Assembly: GCA_004297765.1 (NCBI GenBank)
Contig: SCTZ01000179.1
Location: 36,558 to 100,557, forward strand
Reading direction: 5' to 3'
DNA from: Chloroflexota bacterium
GTDB taxonomy: Bacteria; Chloroflexota; Dehalococcoidia; FW602-bin16
Length of the DNA: 64,000 bases
In this document: positions 1-7,074 of the stretch, piece by piece
Numbering within the stretch: position 1 is the stretch's first letter
Layout of the letters: the number at the start of each line of letters is the position of its first letter
Notes under the pieces: generated by a model
Told to the model about the DNA's origin: nothing
Database searches by the model: none
The model's input: the letters and a program-made list of their open reading frames with translations, nothing else
Position numbers and translations under genes: made by a program

Positions 1-420
1 CTGCTGCCCGTGGCCGCTTCTACTCAGAGCGGCACCTACGACCTCTCAGGGACCGATTTCTTCGGTACCATCGAGAATGCCCGTGTCCCCGTCCAATACC
101 TGGCGGCCTTGTTCTCGGCAGGCAACGAGGAAACGATCAAGGGCGTCCTACGCAAGCTCTGGGCCGTGCGTATCCACAAACGGTCGCAGACGGTGGGAGA
201 TCTGGACGCTCGGCAGGTGGCAGCCACCATGACAGAAGCTGGATGCTCGGTCGAGGAGGCCGAGCAGATCTTCCGCCTGACCGCGCTGCCCCGCTTCAAA
301 GACCGTTTCGTTCTGCCACCGCAGCATCGCGAGCGAGACATCGAGTCGATAGAGGGACTTCTGAAGCACAAGGGTCAGGCGGGCCTCGGCTTCGGCACGC
401 CGGCCAGGCGAGGTCCGTGA
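1..420 (+). CDS. narH: Respiratory nitrate reductase / nitrite oxidoreductase beta subunit, C-terminal part
   Basis: This is the last 139 codons of a NarH/NxrB-type iron-sulfur subunit; the frame is open to the left edge, so the gene starts outside the window. The segment VPVQYLAALFSAGNEE and the following VLRKLWAVR match the C-terminal region of NarH, which passes electrons between the NarI hemes and the molybdenum subunit NarG. The cysteine clusters lie upstream and are not visible. The stop codon TGA overlaps the narJ ATG by one base (TGATG), showing translational coupling within a narGHJI-type operon. Nitrate reductase and cytoplasm-facing nitrite oxidoreductase are homologous, and this fragment alone cannot tell which direction the enzyme runs. 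Confidence 0.88.
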   Translation: MLPVAASTQSGTYDLSGTDFFGTIENARVPVQYLAALFSAGNEETIKGVLRKLWAVRIHKRSQTVGDLDARQVAATMTEAGCSVEEAEQIFRLTALPRFKDRFVLPPQHRERDIESIEGLLKHKGQAGLGFGTPARRGP

Positions 421-1145
421 TGCTCGAACAGACAAGACGACTATTCAAGCTATTGGCCGATGTTCTGGAGTATCCGAGCGCCGATCTAGCCGCCTCTGTC
501 CGGGAGTGCCGCCAGTTGCTGGCGGAGACGTGCTCCGAGGCCGCGCAGGAGATGCGAACGTTCGCGGACTTCGTCGAGGGAGAGAGCCTGGGCAGCTTAC
601 AGGAGATCTACTCCCGCACCTTCGACGTCACGCCAACCACCAATATGTACGTCGGCTATCACCTATTCGGCGAATCCTATAAGCGCGGAGCGTTCCTGGC
701 CAGGTTGCAGGAGGCCTTCGTCGCCCACCGCTTCTCGTGCGGCTCTGAGCTGCCCGATCACCTCTGCGTCCTGCTTCGCTTCGCCAGCGCGGCCGACGAT
801 CCAGAGTTCGTCACTCCCCTCCTGGAGGAAGCCATCCTACCGGCCCTTACCAAGATCGAGGCCGCCTTCCAGGAGAGCAGACAAGGCTATGCACTGCCGA
901 TCAAGGCTTTGCGGCTTTTTCTGCGGCGAGCTCTACCTGGCGTGTCCGATACGTTGCCAATGCAGGAGCTTACCCTACCCCACCCCCCTGGCGGACACGG
1001 CGGTCCGCCACTACGCCCAGAAGATTGGGTAGGCATACCGCTTAGCACCAGCGCGCACGCGACCTCGCCTGGGACGGACGACATTAGTCATCGCGCCCCA
1101 AATCCGCATTCTGCATCCCGCATTCCGCATTTGGAGGGGCTATGA
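420..1145 (+). CDS. narJ: Nitrate reductase molybdenum cofactor assembly chaperone NarJ
   Basis: NarJ-type (TorD-like, all-helical) chaperone of 241 residues that helps insert the Mo cofactor into NarG and is not part of the final enzyme. The ATG at 420 is chosen because it overlaps the narH stop; the residues that follow, LFKLLADVLEYPSADL, are the typical NarJ start. Family-like sequence runs to about residue 180 (ALPIKALRLFLRRALP). The last 55-60 residues are unlike a NarJ tail: they are Pro/Gly/His-rich and are encoded by a palindromic repeat (985-1014) and by short direct repeats of CGCATTC at about 1103-1130. The stop overlaps the narI start (ATGA). The tail was probably acquired by repeat insertion into the 3' end. 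Confidence 0.88.
   Translation: MLEQTRRLFKLLADVLEYPSADLAASVRECRQLLAETCSEAAQEMRTFADFVEGESLGSLQEIYSRTFDVTPTTNMYVGYHLFGESYKRGAFLARLQEAFVAHRFSCGSELPDHLCVLLRFASAADDPEFVTPLLEEAILPALTKIEAAFQESRQGYALPIKALRLFLRRALPGVSDTLPMQELTLPHPPGGHGGPPLRPEDWVGIPLSTSAHATSPGTDDISHRAPNPHSASRIPHLEGL
985..1014. repeat. Dispersed 30-bp palindromic repeat inside narJ
   Basis: Begins CCCCTGGCGGACA and ends GTCCGCCACTAC. It differs only in the central bases from the inverted pair at 3769-3798 and 3924-3953. Here it is read in frame within narJ. Confidence 0.8.
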
Positions 1146-1909
1146 TCGATCTGCTCCTATTCGGCGTGTTTCCCTACGTGGCCGTGATTCTAGCCGTGGC
1201 TGTCTCGCTGTGGCGCTTCAAGACGCGCGAGTTCACTTTCACCAGCCTTTCGTCGCAGTTCCTAGAAGGGCGCCAGCTCTTCTGGGGCTCCGTGCCCTGG
1301 CACTACGGAATCCTCCTGCTCCTGCTCGGGCACCTGATCGGCATTCTTTTTCCGTCGGGTGTTCAGGCCTTCAACGGCGTTCCACTCCGCCTCTATATTC
1401 TAGAGGGGACGGCCCTGGCCCTAGGACTACTGGCGCTGGTGGGTCTGGTAGTGCTGTTCATCCGCCGAAGCGCCAATCCTTACGTTCAGGTGGTGACCTC
1501 GCCCATGGACATGGTGCTCCTGCTAGCCTTACTGTTTCAGGTGGTCACCGGCGTCGGCACAGCCATTCTCTACCGCTGGGGCTCGGCCTGGTTCGTATCG
1601 GTGGAGGTGCCCTGGCTGTGGTCGCTGGCTACGCTGACTCCGAATTGGAGCTACATGGTGTCCCTGCCTCTGCTAGCCAAACTGCACGCTGTCGGCGTCT
1701 TCGCTCTGGTCGCGCTGCTCCCGTTCACACGGCTGATTCATATTGTCTCGGCGCCGTTGCCGTACCTGTGGCGGCCATATCAGGTGGTGATGTGGTACCG
1801 TCAGAGACAAGCGATACAGGCATCGACGGTGCCTTCTGCGTCCAACGTGCGAAGGGACGGCACTCCTTCTCTGGGAGAGCCAACGCCAGGTCAGAGCCAG
1901 CCAGTATAA
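1142..1909 (+). CDS. narI: Respiratory nitrate reductase gamma subunit (cytochrome b)
   Basis: A 255-residue membrane cytochrome b that anchors NarGH and exchanges electrons with the quinone pool through two b-type hemes. Five hydrophobic segments are visible. The four histidines expected as heme ligands are present at H54 and H64 (WHYG, GHLIG) and H182 and H200 (KLHAVG, RLIHIVS), with almost the same spacing as H56, H66, H187 and H205 of E. coli NarI. The ATG overlaps the narJ stop. The C-terminal 35 residues are polar and probably cytoplasmic. The gene closes the operon; a 15-bp perfect hairpin follows 75 bp downstream. Confidence 0.93.
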   Translation: MIDLLLFGVFPYVAVILAVAVSLWRFKTREFTFTSLSSQFLEGRQLFWGSVPWHYGILLLLLGHLIGILFPSGVQAFNGVPLRLYILEGTALALGLLALVGLVVLFIRRSANPYVQVVTSPMDMVLLLALLFQVVTGVGTAILYRWGSAWFVSVEVPWLWSLATLTPNWSYMVSLPLLAKLHAVGVFALVALLPFTRLIHIVSAPLPYLWRPYQVVMWYRQRQAIQASTVPSASNVRRDGTPSLGEPTPGQSQPV

Positions 1910-1984
1910 ATCCCTGCTGGTGTAATGGTCGTGAGCGAGCTATTGCTGATGTTTGGAAGCCTTGTCAGGCTGTGAGAGTCGATA

Positions 1985-2028
1985 CTTGGCACCCAGCAGT
2001 AGAAATGTCTCTGCTGCTGGGTGCCAAG
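1985..2028. terminator. Hairpin between convergent genes
   Basis: A perfect 15-bp stem (CTTGGCACCCAGCAG at 1985-1999, its complement at 2014-2028) with a 14-nt loop lies between narI and the convergent gene ending at 2039. There is no strong T-tract, so termination is inferred from position and stem stability. Confidence 0.6.
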
Positions 2029-2038
2029 AGCGTTAAGT

Positions 2039-2464
2039 CTAGCCTAGAATATCCTGTCCATAGTAGTCTTCAGTACCGTAGCCTTCCGAGGCGGGCAGAT
2101 GCCCCCCGTACCTGCTTACGATCGGATGGATATTGGCGCACATGCCGTCACATTTGACGGCCACCACGTACTCCCCCCGGTCGCGGCAATCCTTCAAGTA
2201 GTCCTGCTCCTCGCCAGCTATGCCGAAGTCCGACAGGCAATCCGCACCCCGTCCGACGAGGCTGGCCAATCGATCTAGCAGGCCGCCTCCAGCAGCCTCA
2301 CGTTCGACCCCGGTCGTACTCTTGAACTCCTCGGCACTCACACCCCGGGGCAGAAGCACGCAGATGGCATCATCTTTGATGCCTTGTGCCTCCATCTCCC
2401 GGATGCAATCCTCGGTGGCTTTTCGATCAGTGAACGTCGCCGCAACGGCATGTCTCTCTTGCAT
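2039..2464 (-). CDS. Small stress-type protein, general stress protein 17M-like
   Basis: A 141-residue soluble protein. The N-terminal half (VAATFTDRKATEDCIREMEAQGI, then DDAICVLLP) has the beta-alpha-beta pattern of the YflT/GSP17M-like domain found in general stress proteins; the second half is acidic and ends with a Tyr/Gly-rich stretch (GYGTEDYYGQD). I recognise only this general fold; no catalytic residues are evident. The ATG at 2464 is preferred to a GTG at 2479 because AGGAGAGGAACC sits directly upstream. It converges on the nar operon and probably has its own promoter. Function is unproven. Confidence 0.65.
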   Translation of the reverse strand: MQERHAVAATFTDRKATEDCIREMEAQGIKDDAICVLLPRGVSAEEFKSTTGVEREAAGGGLLDRLASLVGRGADCLSDFGIAGEEQDYLKDCRDRGEYVVAVKCDGMCANIHPIVSRYGGHLPASEGYGTEDYYGQDILG

Positions 2465-2821
2465 GGTTCCTCTCCTCACAAGATGTAGTTGTCACAAACT
2501 GGGCCCGCTTGACAACAGGTCGGATCGGTCAGGTGCGTCATCCAGTGCGTCAGGTAAGGGTTGCAAGATCAAGACCAGCGTTATGTCGGGGTTAACATCC
2601 ATTACCCGTGACGCTAGCCAGATAGCCGCCAGTTATTCGATCCTGACAGCCATAGGGTCCGTCATTGCTGGTACGCGTTCTGCACCGTTATGGTAAGCGC
2701 GATCGACCGGCTTTTATGCGTGGTCTGTCACGCGCGTCATCCGCCGTTGGTGTGGAGGTAGGCCGCGGTGGGGCTTGTACGGTCGCGGACGTATCTTTGT
2801 CAGCGAAAGGGGAAAACAAGC
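2465..2821. other. Divergent intergenic region
   Basis: 357 bp between two divergent starts. It has a TTGACA at 2509-2514 without a clear -10 element at the right distance, and a direct repeat of GCGTCA near 2536 and 2548. No gene, RNA or strong palindrome is evident. Confidence 0.5.
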
Positions 2822-3430
2822 ATGGAAGCACCAAGACGAGAACCTACCGAGCGAAGGGAGCCGATTGAGCACGGGCGATTCGAGCCACGTGTGGTCGAAG
2901 GGCCAGAGCGACAACCTCTAGGGCTCGCACTGCACAGAGACATTACGCGCTGGGGGCCTATCTTCGGTGGCTTTGTCGCTACCATAGCCACGGCGATCGT
3001 GCTCAGCGTTCTGGGTGGCGCGCTTGGGTTGTCCACGATGGGAGGACAGGCGACAGGCGAGATCTCGACAAGCGCCGCGATCTGGGGCGGGATCGTTCTG
3101 CTAGTCTCTTTCTTCGTGGGGGGCTACGTGGCAGGACGCACCGCTACACCAGGGAACGCCGTCTTCGCGGTCTTCAATAGCGCGTTGGTCTGGGCGATTT
3201 CCTTGGTTTTCGGGGTCTTGCTGGCAGCTATCGGGCTCGGCTCCGTGGTCGGACTACTGGGACTATCTGTTCCCAGCCTATTCGGAGCGGCCCCGGACAC
3301 GCTGCCCGCTGCGCAGACCGCGACCTCGCTGTGGGTGGCATTTATCGGAATGCTGGTAGCGCTGGCCGCGGCGGTCGTAGGCGGACTGGTCGGGATGCAC
3401 TCAGACGTCGAGTCCCGCGGGACTTACTAG
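2822..3430 (+). CDS. Small integral membrane protein, glycine-rich
   Basis: A 202-residue protein with a charged N-terminal tail of about 45 residues (many Glu/Arg/Pro) and then four or five hydrophobic segments rich in Gly/Ala/Val (GGFVATIATAIVLSVLGG, GIVLLVSFFVGGYVAGR, and two more). The FVGGYVAGR motif is shared by a broad group of uncharacterised bacterial membrane proteins. The ATG at 2822 follows AAAGGGGAAAACAAGC; a longer frame reading starts at 2768 but lacks a ribosome site. It probably sits in the cytoplasmic membrane; nothing links it directly to nitrate metabolism apart from position. Function unknown. Confidence 0.7.
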   Translation: MEAPRREPTERREPIEHGRFEPRVVEGPERQPLGLALHRDITRWGPIFGGFVATIATAIVLSVLGGALGLSTMGGQATGEISTSAAIWGGIVLLVSFFVGGYVAGRTATPGNAVFAVFNSALVWAISLVFGVLLAAIGLGSVVGLLGLSVPSLFGAAPDTLPAAQTATSLWVAFIGMLVALAAAVVGGLVGMHSDVESRGTY

Positions 3431-3467
3431 GAGATGCGTGAAGGGATTGAGCCATCGGCCTGACGTA

Positions 3468-3532
3468 GGGGCGGACTGCCGTATCCGCCCCAGGGGCGCG
3501 CGGGCGGACCGCCGTGTCCGCCCGCGCGCCCC
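3468..3532. repeat. Two tandem GC-rich hairpins
   Basis: Stem 1: GGGGCGGA / TCCGCCCC (3468-3475 / 3484-3491). Stem 2: 16 bp perfect, 3493-3508 / 3517-3532, 8-nt loop. Both have a loop containing GCCGT and resemble the palindromic repeat found in narJ. Lying 37 bp after the stop at 3430, they may also end that transcript. Confidence 0.7.
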
Positions 3533-3577
3533 CGCGTAAGAGAGCGCTGGGCTACTCAATCCTTCTGGGGACCGCTG

Positions 3578-3728
3578 TAGAGGGTGTCTGAGAAGCCATA
3601 GTGCCGATGTCCCCCGTCCCCGCCCCAGGGCACATGCAATGTGCCCCTACAGCGCGCCTCCCGTAGGGGTACATTGCATGTGCCCTGGGGGGTGGGGATG
3701 CGAGGTCCGCCTTTTCAGACACCCTCTA
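3578..3728. mobile_element. MITE-like element, 151 bp, GAGGGTGTCTGA termini
   Basis: Perfect 14-bp terminal inverted repeats: TAGAGGGTGTCTGA at 3578-3591 and its complement at 3715-3728. Inside is a second inverted repeat around GGGCACATGCAATGTGCCCCTAC. There is no coding capacity. GAGGGTGTCTGA-type ends are common in IS5-like elements, so a non-autonomous derivative mobilised by such a transposase is likely (inference). Confidence 0.7.
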
Positions 3729-3768
3729 GCGCAGTTCGCACTGTGCTTGATCAGCTTTCCGTTCACGC

Positions 3769-3953
3769 GTAGTGGCGGACGGCTCTGTCCGCCAGGGGCG
3801 GGGTTGGGTGGGAGGTGGGGGGGCAGGCGTCTACGCGCAGATGCGCCCGTTCTCCCCATTCGGACCGCGCTCCGCGACCCACTTCATAAGCGCTAACTAT
3901 GGCGTTGGGGACGCCCCCAGCCCCCCCTGGCGGACAGAGCCGTCCGCCACTAC
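3769..3953. repeat. Inverted pair of 30-bp palindromic repeats
   Basis: A 30-bp sequence starting GTAGTGGCGGACGGC (3769-3798) recurs as its exact reverse complement at 3924-3953, enclosing 125 bp of G-rich DNA. With the neighbouring elements it fills most of the 756-bp gap 3431-4186, where I see no gene. Confidence 0.75.
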
Positions 3954-4004
3954 GTGAGATAACCCGTCCCGTCAATGTCTGTGAGAAGTGCTGCAGAATA
4001 TAAG

Positions 4005-4033
4005 TGGCGAGCAATCTGGCCGCACGGTATAAT
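4005..4033 (+). promoter_or_regulatory. Putative promoter for the first TDT gene
   Basis: TATAAT at 4028-4033 with a weak TGGCGA 17 bp upstream (4005-4010). It would give a leader of about 145 nt before the ATG at 4187. Confidence 0.4.
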
Positions 4034-4186
4034 TCGACAGAGTCGCTGTCCCCGTCCCGTCTACAGTGCTCTGTAACCGATGAACTGATACGCGTTGCTC
4101 TCAGCCAAAGCAGTTCATGAGTCGCAGCCGGGATTACGTCAAGCCGAGATAATGAGGCGTACTGGCGCTAGAAAGAGAGCTCACGA

Positions 4187-5242
4187 ATGACCATCGTCAA
4201 GGACGCGGCCAGAACTTTACATCCCGCGTACTTCGCCATGGTCATGGCCACCGGCATCATCTCCATTGCCGCGTTGCTGCTAGGGTTAATCCCGATAGCT
4301 TTCGCTCTCTTCTGGCTCAATCTCGCCATGTACGGTGGACTCTGGACATTGGCGCTCCTGCGCCTACTCTGGTTTGCCGATCGCCTTGCAGGCGACCTTC
4401 TGGACCATAATCGAGGCGTGGGGTTCTTCACCCTGGTGGCAGCCACCTCAGTTATGGGTAGTCAGTTCGTCCTCATCGCCGGTAACAGTGAGGTGGCCAA
4501 GTACCTGTGGTTTCTAGCTCTCTTCCTATGGATAGGACTTATCTACGTCATCTTCACTGGCTTCACCATTAAGGAGACAAAGCCTGAGCTCGAACGGGGG
4601 ATCAACGGAGCATGGCTTACCGCGGTGGTGGCGACTCAGTCTCTATGCGTTCTGGGCGGCCTGTTGGTGCCCCAGTTTGCGCCGTACCAGCAAGAAGTGC
4701 TTCTCTTCGCCCTTACCCTATGGCTGTTGGGTAGCATGCTCTACATATGGGTGATCTCGCTGATCTTCTACCGCTACATTTTCTTCCCATTTTTGCCCTC
4801 CGATCTGACGCCGCCCTACTGGATCAACATGGGCGCTACAGCCATCTCGGTGCTGGCCGGATCGACCCTCATCGCTAACGCCTCACAGTCGGCTCTGCTC
4901 CAGCAGATGCGACCTTTCCTGGAAGGGTTCACTCTCTTTTACTGGGCTACCGGAACGTGGTGGATTCCGATGCTAGTCATCCTGTTTATATGGCGACACG
5001 TGTACAAGAAATTTAAGTTCTCCTACGATCCTCTCTACTGGGGCGCTGTGTTCCCATTGGGTATGTACACCGTCTGCACGCTGCGTCTCTCCGCAGCAGT
5101 CAGCTTTCCCAGTCTTCTGGAGATCCCACGCTACTTCGTCTTCGTCGCATTGTTGGCCTGGACAGCCACATTCCTTGGTCTGCTTCACTTCCTGGGAAGC
5201 AAAGTGCTGAAGCTCGCTTCGCACGGCAGGGCGCCCGCGTAG
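4187..5242 (+). CDS. TDT/SLAC1-family anion channel or transporter
   Basis: A 351-residue membrane protein of the tellurite-resistance/dicarboxylate transporter (TDT, TehA/SLAC1) family with about ten hydrophobic segments. The family start signature PAYFAMVMATGIIS is present near residue 13. Family members include TehA (anion channel), Mae1 (malate) and plant SLAC1/SLAH channels, which pass nitrate and chloride. In this locus, between narGHJI and narK and paralogous to the gene at 11399, a role in nitrate or nitrite movement is a reasonable inference; tellurite or C4-dicarboxylates remain possible. The start is supported by alignment with the paralogue, which has the same N-terminal length. 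No overlap with neighbours; a 267-bp gap precedes narK. Confidence 0.85.
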   Translation: MTIVKDAARTLHPAYFAMVMATGIISIAALLLGLIPIAFALFWLNLAMYGGLWTLALLRLLWFADRLAGDLLDHNRGVGFFTLVAATSVMGSQFVLIAGNSEVAKYLWFLALFLWIGLIYVIFTGFTIKETKPELERGINGAWLTAVVATQSLCVLGGLLVPQFAPYQQEVLLFALTLWLLGSMLYIWVISLIFYRYIFFPFLPSDLTPPYWINMGATAISVLAGSTLIANASQSALLQQMRPFLEGFTLFYWATGTWWIPMLVILFIWRHVYKKFKFSYDPLYWGAVFPLGMYTVCTLRLSAAVSFPSLLEIPRYFVFVALLAWTATFLGLLHFLGSKVLKLASHGRAPA

Positions 5243-5376
5243 AAGCTAGGCATATGCCGTTCGTCTTCCCACCGCTGTCTAACGTCACGTGTCACATCTG
5301 ACTGACAGCCCCGCTTTCTTCCGTCTGAAGGGCATCACTATCCGTGCCGTCTCTCCACTCCACACAGGTCCACCTC

Positions 5377-5394
5377 GTCACCCCAAGCGGTGAC
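5377..5394. promoter_or_regulatory. Inverted repeat upstream of narK1, possible operator
   Basis: GTCACC-N6-GGTGAC, a perfect 6-bp dyad 115 bp before the narK1 start. It could be bound by the nearby NarL-like regulator or another factor; assignment is speculative. Confidence 0.3.
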
Positions 5395-5509
5395 CTAATG
5401 CACTACCATGCAACTCGCACTTCGCTATACAGTCCTACATAGGGATGGTGCACAGTAGGAGCATAGACAGCACGCACACAAGCGTCAAATCAAGGAGTAA
5501 GAGGAGCCT

Positions 5510-7048
5510 ATGATAGAGAATCGCCAGTCTATTATCGCTCTCACCATGAGTGCGCTGTCGTTCACGGTGTGTTTCGCGGTTTGGACCATGAACGGCGTGC
5601 TGGTCACCTTCCTCTCCGACAATCGCATTCTGACGCTGGATCCAGCGCAGATCGGCTGGCTGATCGGTATTCCAGTGCTCACAGGCGCCATTACACGTCT
5701 GCCGGTCGGCATGCTGACGGACAGATACGGCGGCAAATACGTCTTCGCGGGTGTGATGCTCCTGGCCGCCATCCCTGCCTATCTGATGAGCTATGCCAAC
5801 ACGTACACGGAGTTCATTCTAGGCAGTCTTGGCTTCGGTCTGGCTGGGGCATCCTTCGCGGTAGGCATCGCCTACACATCGGTCTGGTTCAAGAAGGACC
5901 ACCAGGGAACGGCTCTGGGCATTTTCGGCGCCGGCAACGTGGGAGCGTCGCTGACCAGCCTGGGTGCCCCATCGCTTCTGCAGCACCTCACGAACAACGG
6001 CGCTAACCTGGACGGCTGGCGCACGCTGCCACAGATCTACGCCTTCGCTCTGGTCGGAATGGCGGTTCTCTTCCTAATCTTCACCAAAAACCGTAAAGCC
6101 GAGCGTAACCCGAACATTGGCATGCTCGGGAGTCTGAAGCCTCTAAAGAGCGGACGCGTATGGCGATTCGGGCTCTACTACTTCCTGGTTTTCGGGGGCT
6201 TCGTGGCCCTATCGCAGTGGCTGATTCCCTATTACGTGAGCGTCTACGCCATGTCGCTGGTCACGGCCGGCTTCCTGGCCACTCTCTTCAGCATGCCGTC
6301 CGGGCTTATCCGCGCCATCGGCGGCTGGATGTCCGATCGGTTCGGCGCGCGCGCCGTCATGTACTGGATCCTCGCGATTACGTTGCTGGCCTCGCTTCTG
6401 CTGATCGTGCCGCCCGTGAACGTGCAGACGCCGGGACAGAGCGTGATGGCCACCGAGAAGGGCGTAGTCACGGCCGTGACGGAGTCAGAGATCGTGGTCA
6501 CAGGCAAAAGCTACCCTCTGAAGCCCAAGACGGCGGCCGAGATCGCTCAGGATGGATCCGGGCTGGTGATTCTCCCTCAACTGACCTTCTGGCAGGAGCC
6601 GACGGTACAGGTCGGCGATCAGATCAAGCGGAAGCAGCTGCTGGCGCAGGGCATTACCTACGTCTACTTCCCGGCCACCGTGTGGGTCTTCACCTTCCTG
6701 GTCTTCCTGCTGGGTGTGACAACGGGCATCGGCAAGGCGGCCGTGTACAAGCATATCGCCGAGTATTTCCCCAACGATATGGGGGTGGTCGGCGGACTCG
6801 TCGGCGTTATCGGCGCCCTCGGTGGGTTCTTCCTGCCCATCCTGTGGGGCTATCTAGTCGGACAAACCGGGCTCTGGACCACGACCTGGCTGTTCTTCGC
6901 GGCTCTTACGATGGTTTCCTTGGTCTGGATGCATCTGGTTGTGCGAGGAATATCCAAGCATCAGGCGACAATCCAGGCGCGCCATGTCGAGGCAGTGGCC
7001 GCCGCCGAGCGCGTCCTGGTGGGCGCCTCCGCGAGTGCGGAGAGGTAA
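5510..7048 (+). CDS. narK: NarK-type nitrate/nitrite transporter with soluble insertion
   Basis: A 512-residue major facilitator of the nitrate/nitrite porter family. The family signature is visible at 139-153 (FGAGNVGASLTSLGA). The two substrate-binding arginines expected in TM2 and TM8 are R63 (AITRLPVG) and R268 (GLIRAIGGWMSDR). Residues about 303-385 form a soluble insertion between TM8-TM9 and the following helices, with a beta-rich pattern (GVVTAVTESEIVV, VQVGDQIKRKQLL) that recalls a barrel-sandwich hybrid fold; standard NarK proteins lack it. The start has a strong site, AGGAGTAAGAGGAGCCT. It is followed after 26 bp by a second narK, which fits paired NarK1/NarK2 arrangements (one proton-coupled, one nitrate/nitrite exchanger). 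Confidence 0.9.
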   Translation: MIENRQSIIALTMSALSFTVCFAVWTMNGVLVTFLSDNRILTLDPAQIGWLIGIPVLTGAITRLPVGMLTDRYGGKYVFAGVMLLAAIPAYLMSYANTYTEFILGSLGFGLAGASFAVGIAYTSVWFKKDHQGTALGIFGAGNVGASLTSLGAPSLLQHLTNNGANLDGWRTLPQIYAFALVGMAVLFLIFTKNRKAERNPNIGMLGSLKPLKSGRVWRFGLYYFLVFGGFVALSQWLIPYYVSVYAMSLVTAGFLATLFSMPSGLIRAIGGWMSDRFGARAVMYWILAITLLASLLLIVPPVNVQTPGQSVMATEKGVVTAVTESEIVVTGKSYPLKPKTAAEIAQDGSGLVILPQLTFWQEPTVQVGDQIKRKQLLAQGITYVYFPATVWVFTFLVFLLGVTTGIGKAAVYKHIAEYFPNDMGVVGGLVGVIGALGGFFLPILWGYLVGQTGLWTTTWLFFAALTMVSLVWMHLVVRGISKHQATIQARHVEAVAAAERVLVGASASAER

Positions 7049-7074
7049 GAATGAAGAGGAAAGGCGAATGAGCG

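Noticed and set aside
243..420. Longer N-terminus for NarJ from 243
   Set aside because: It would overlap narH in another frame; the ATG at 420 overlaps the narH stop and begins the recognisable NarJ sequence.
3431..4186. Short frames and a possible CRISPR in the repeat-rich gap
   Set aside because: Repeats are inverted and unevenly spaced, with no direct repeat-spacer periodicity, and the frames lie in palindromes.
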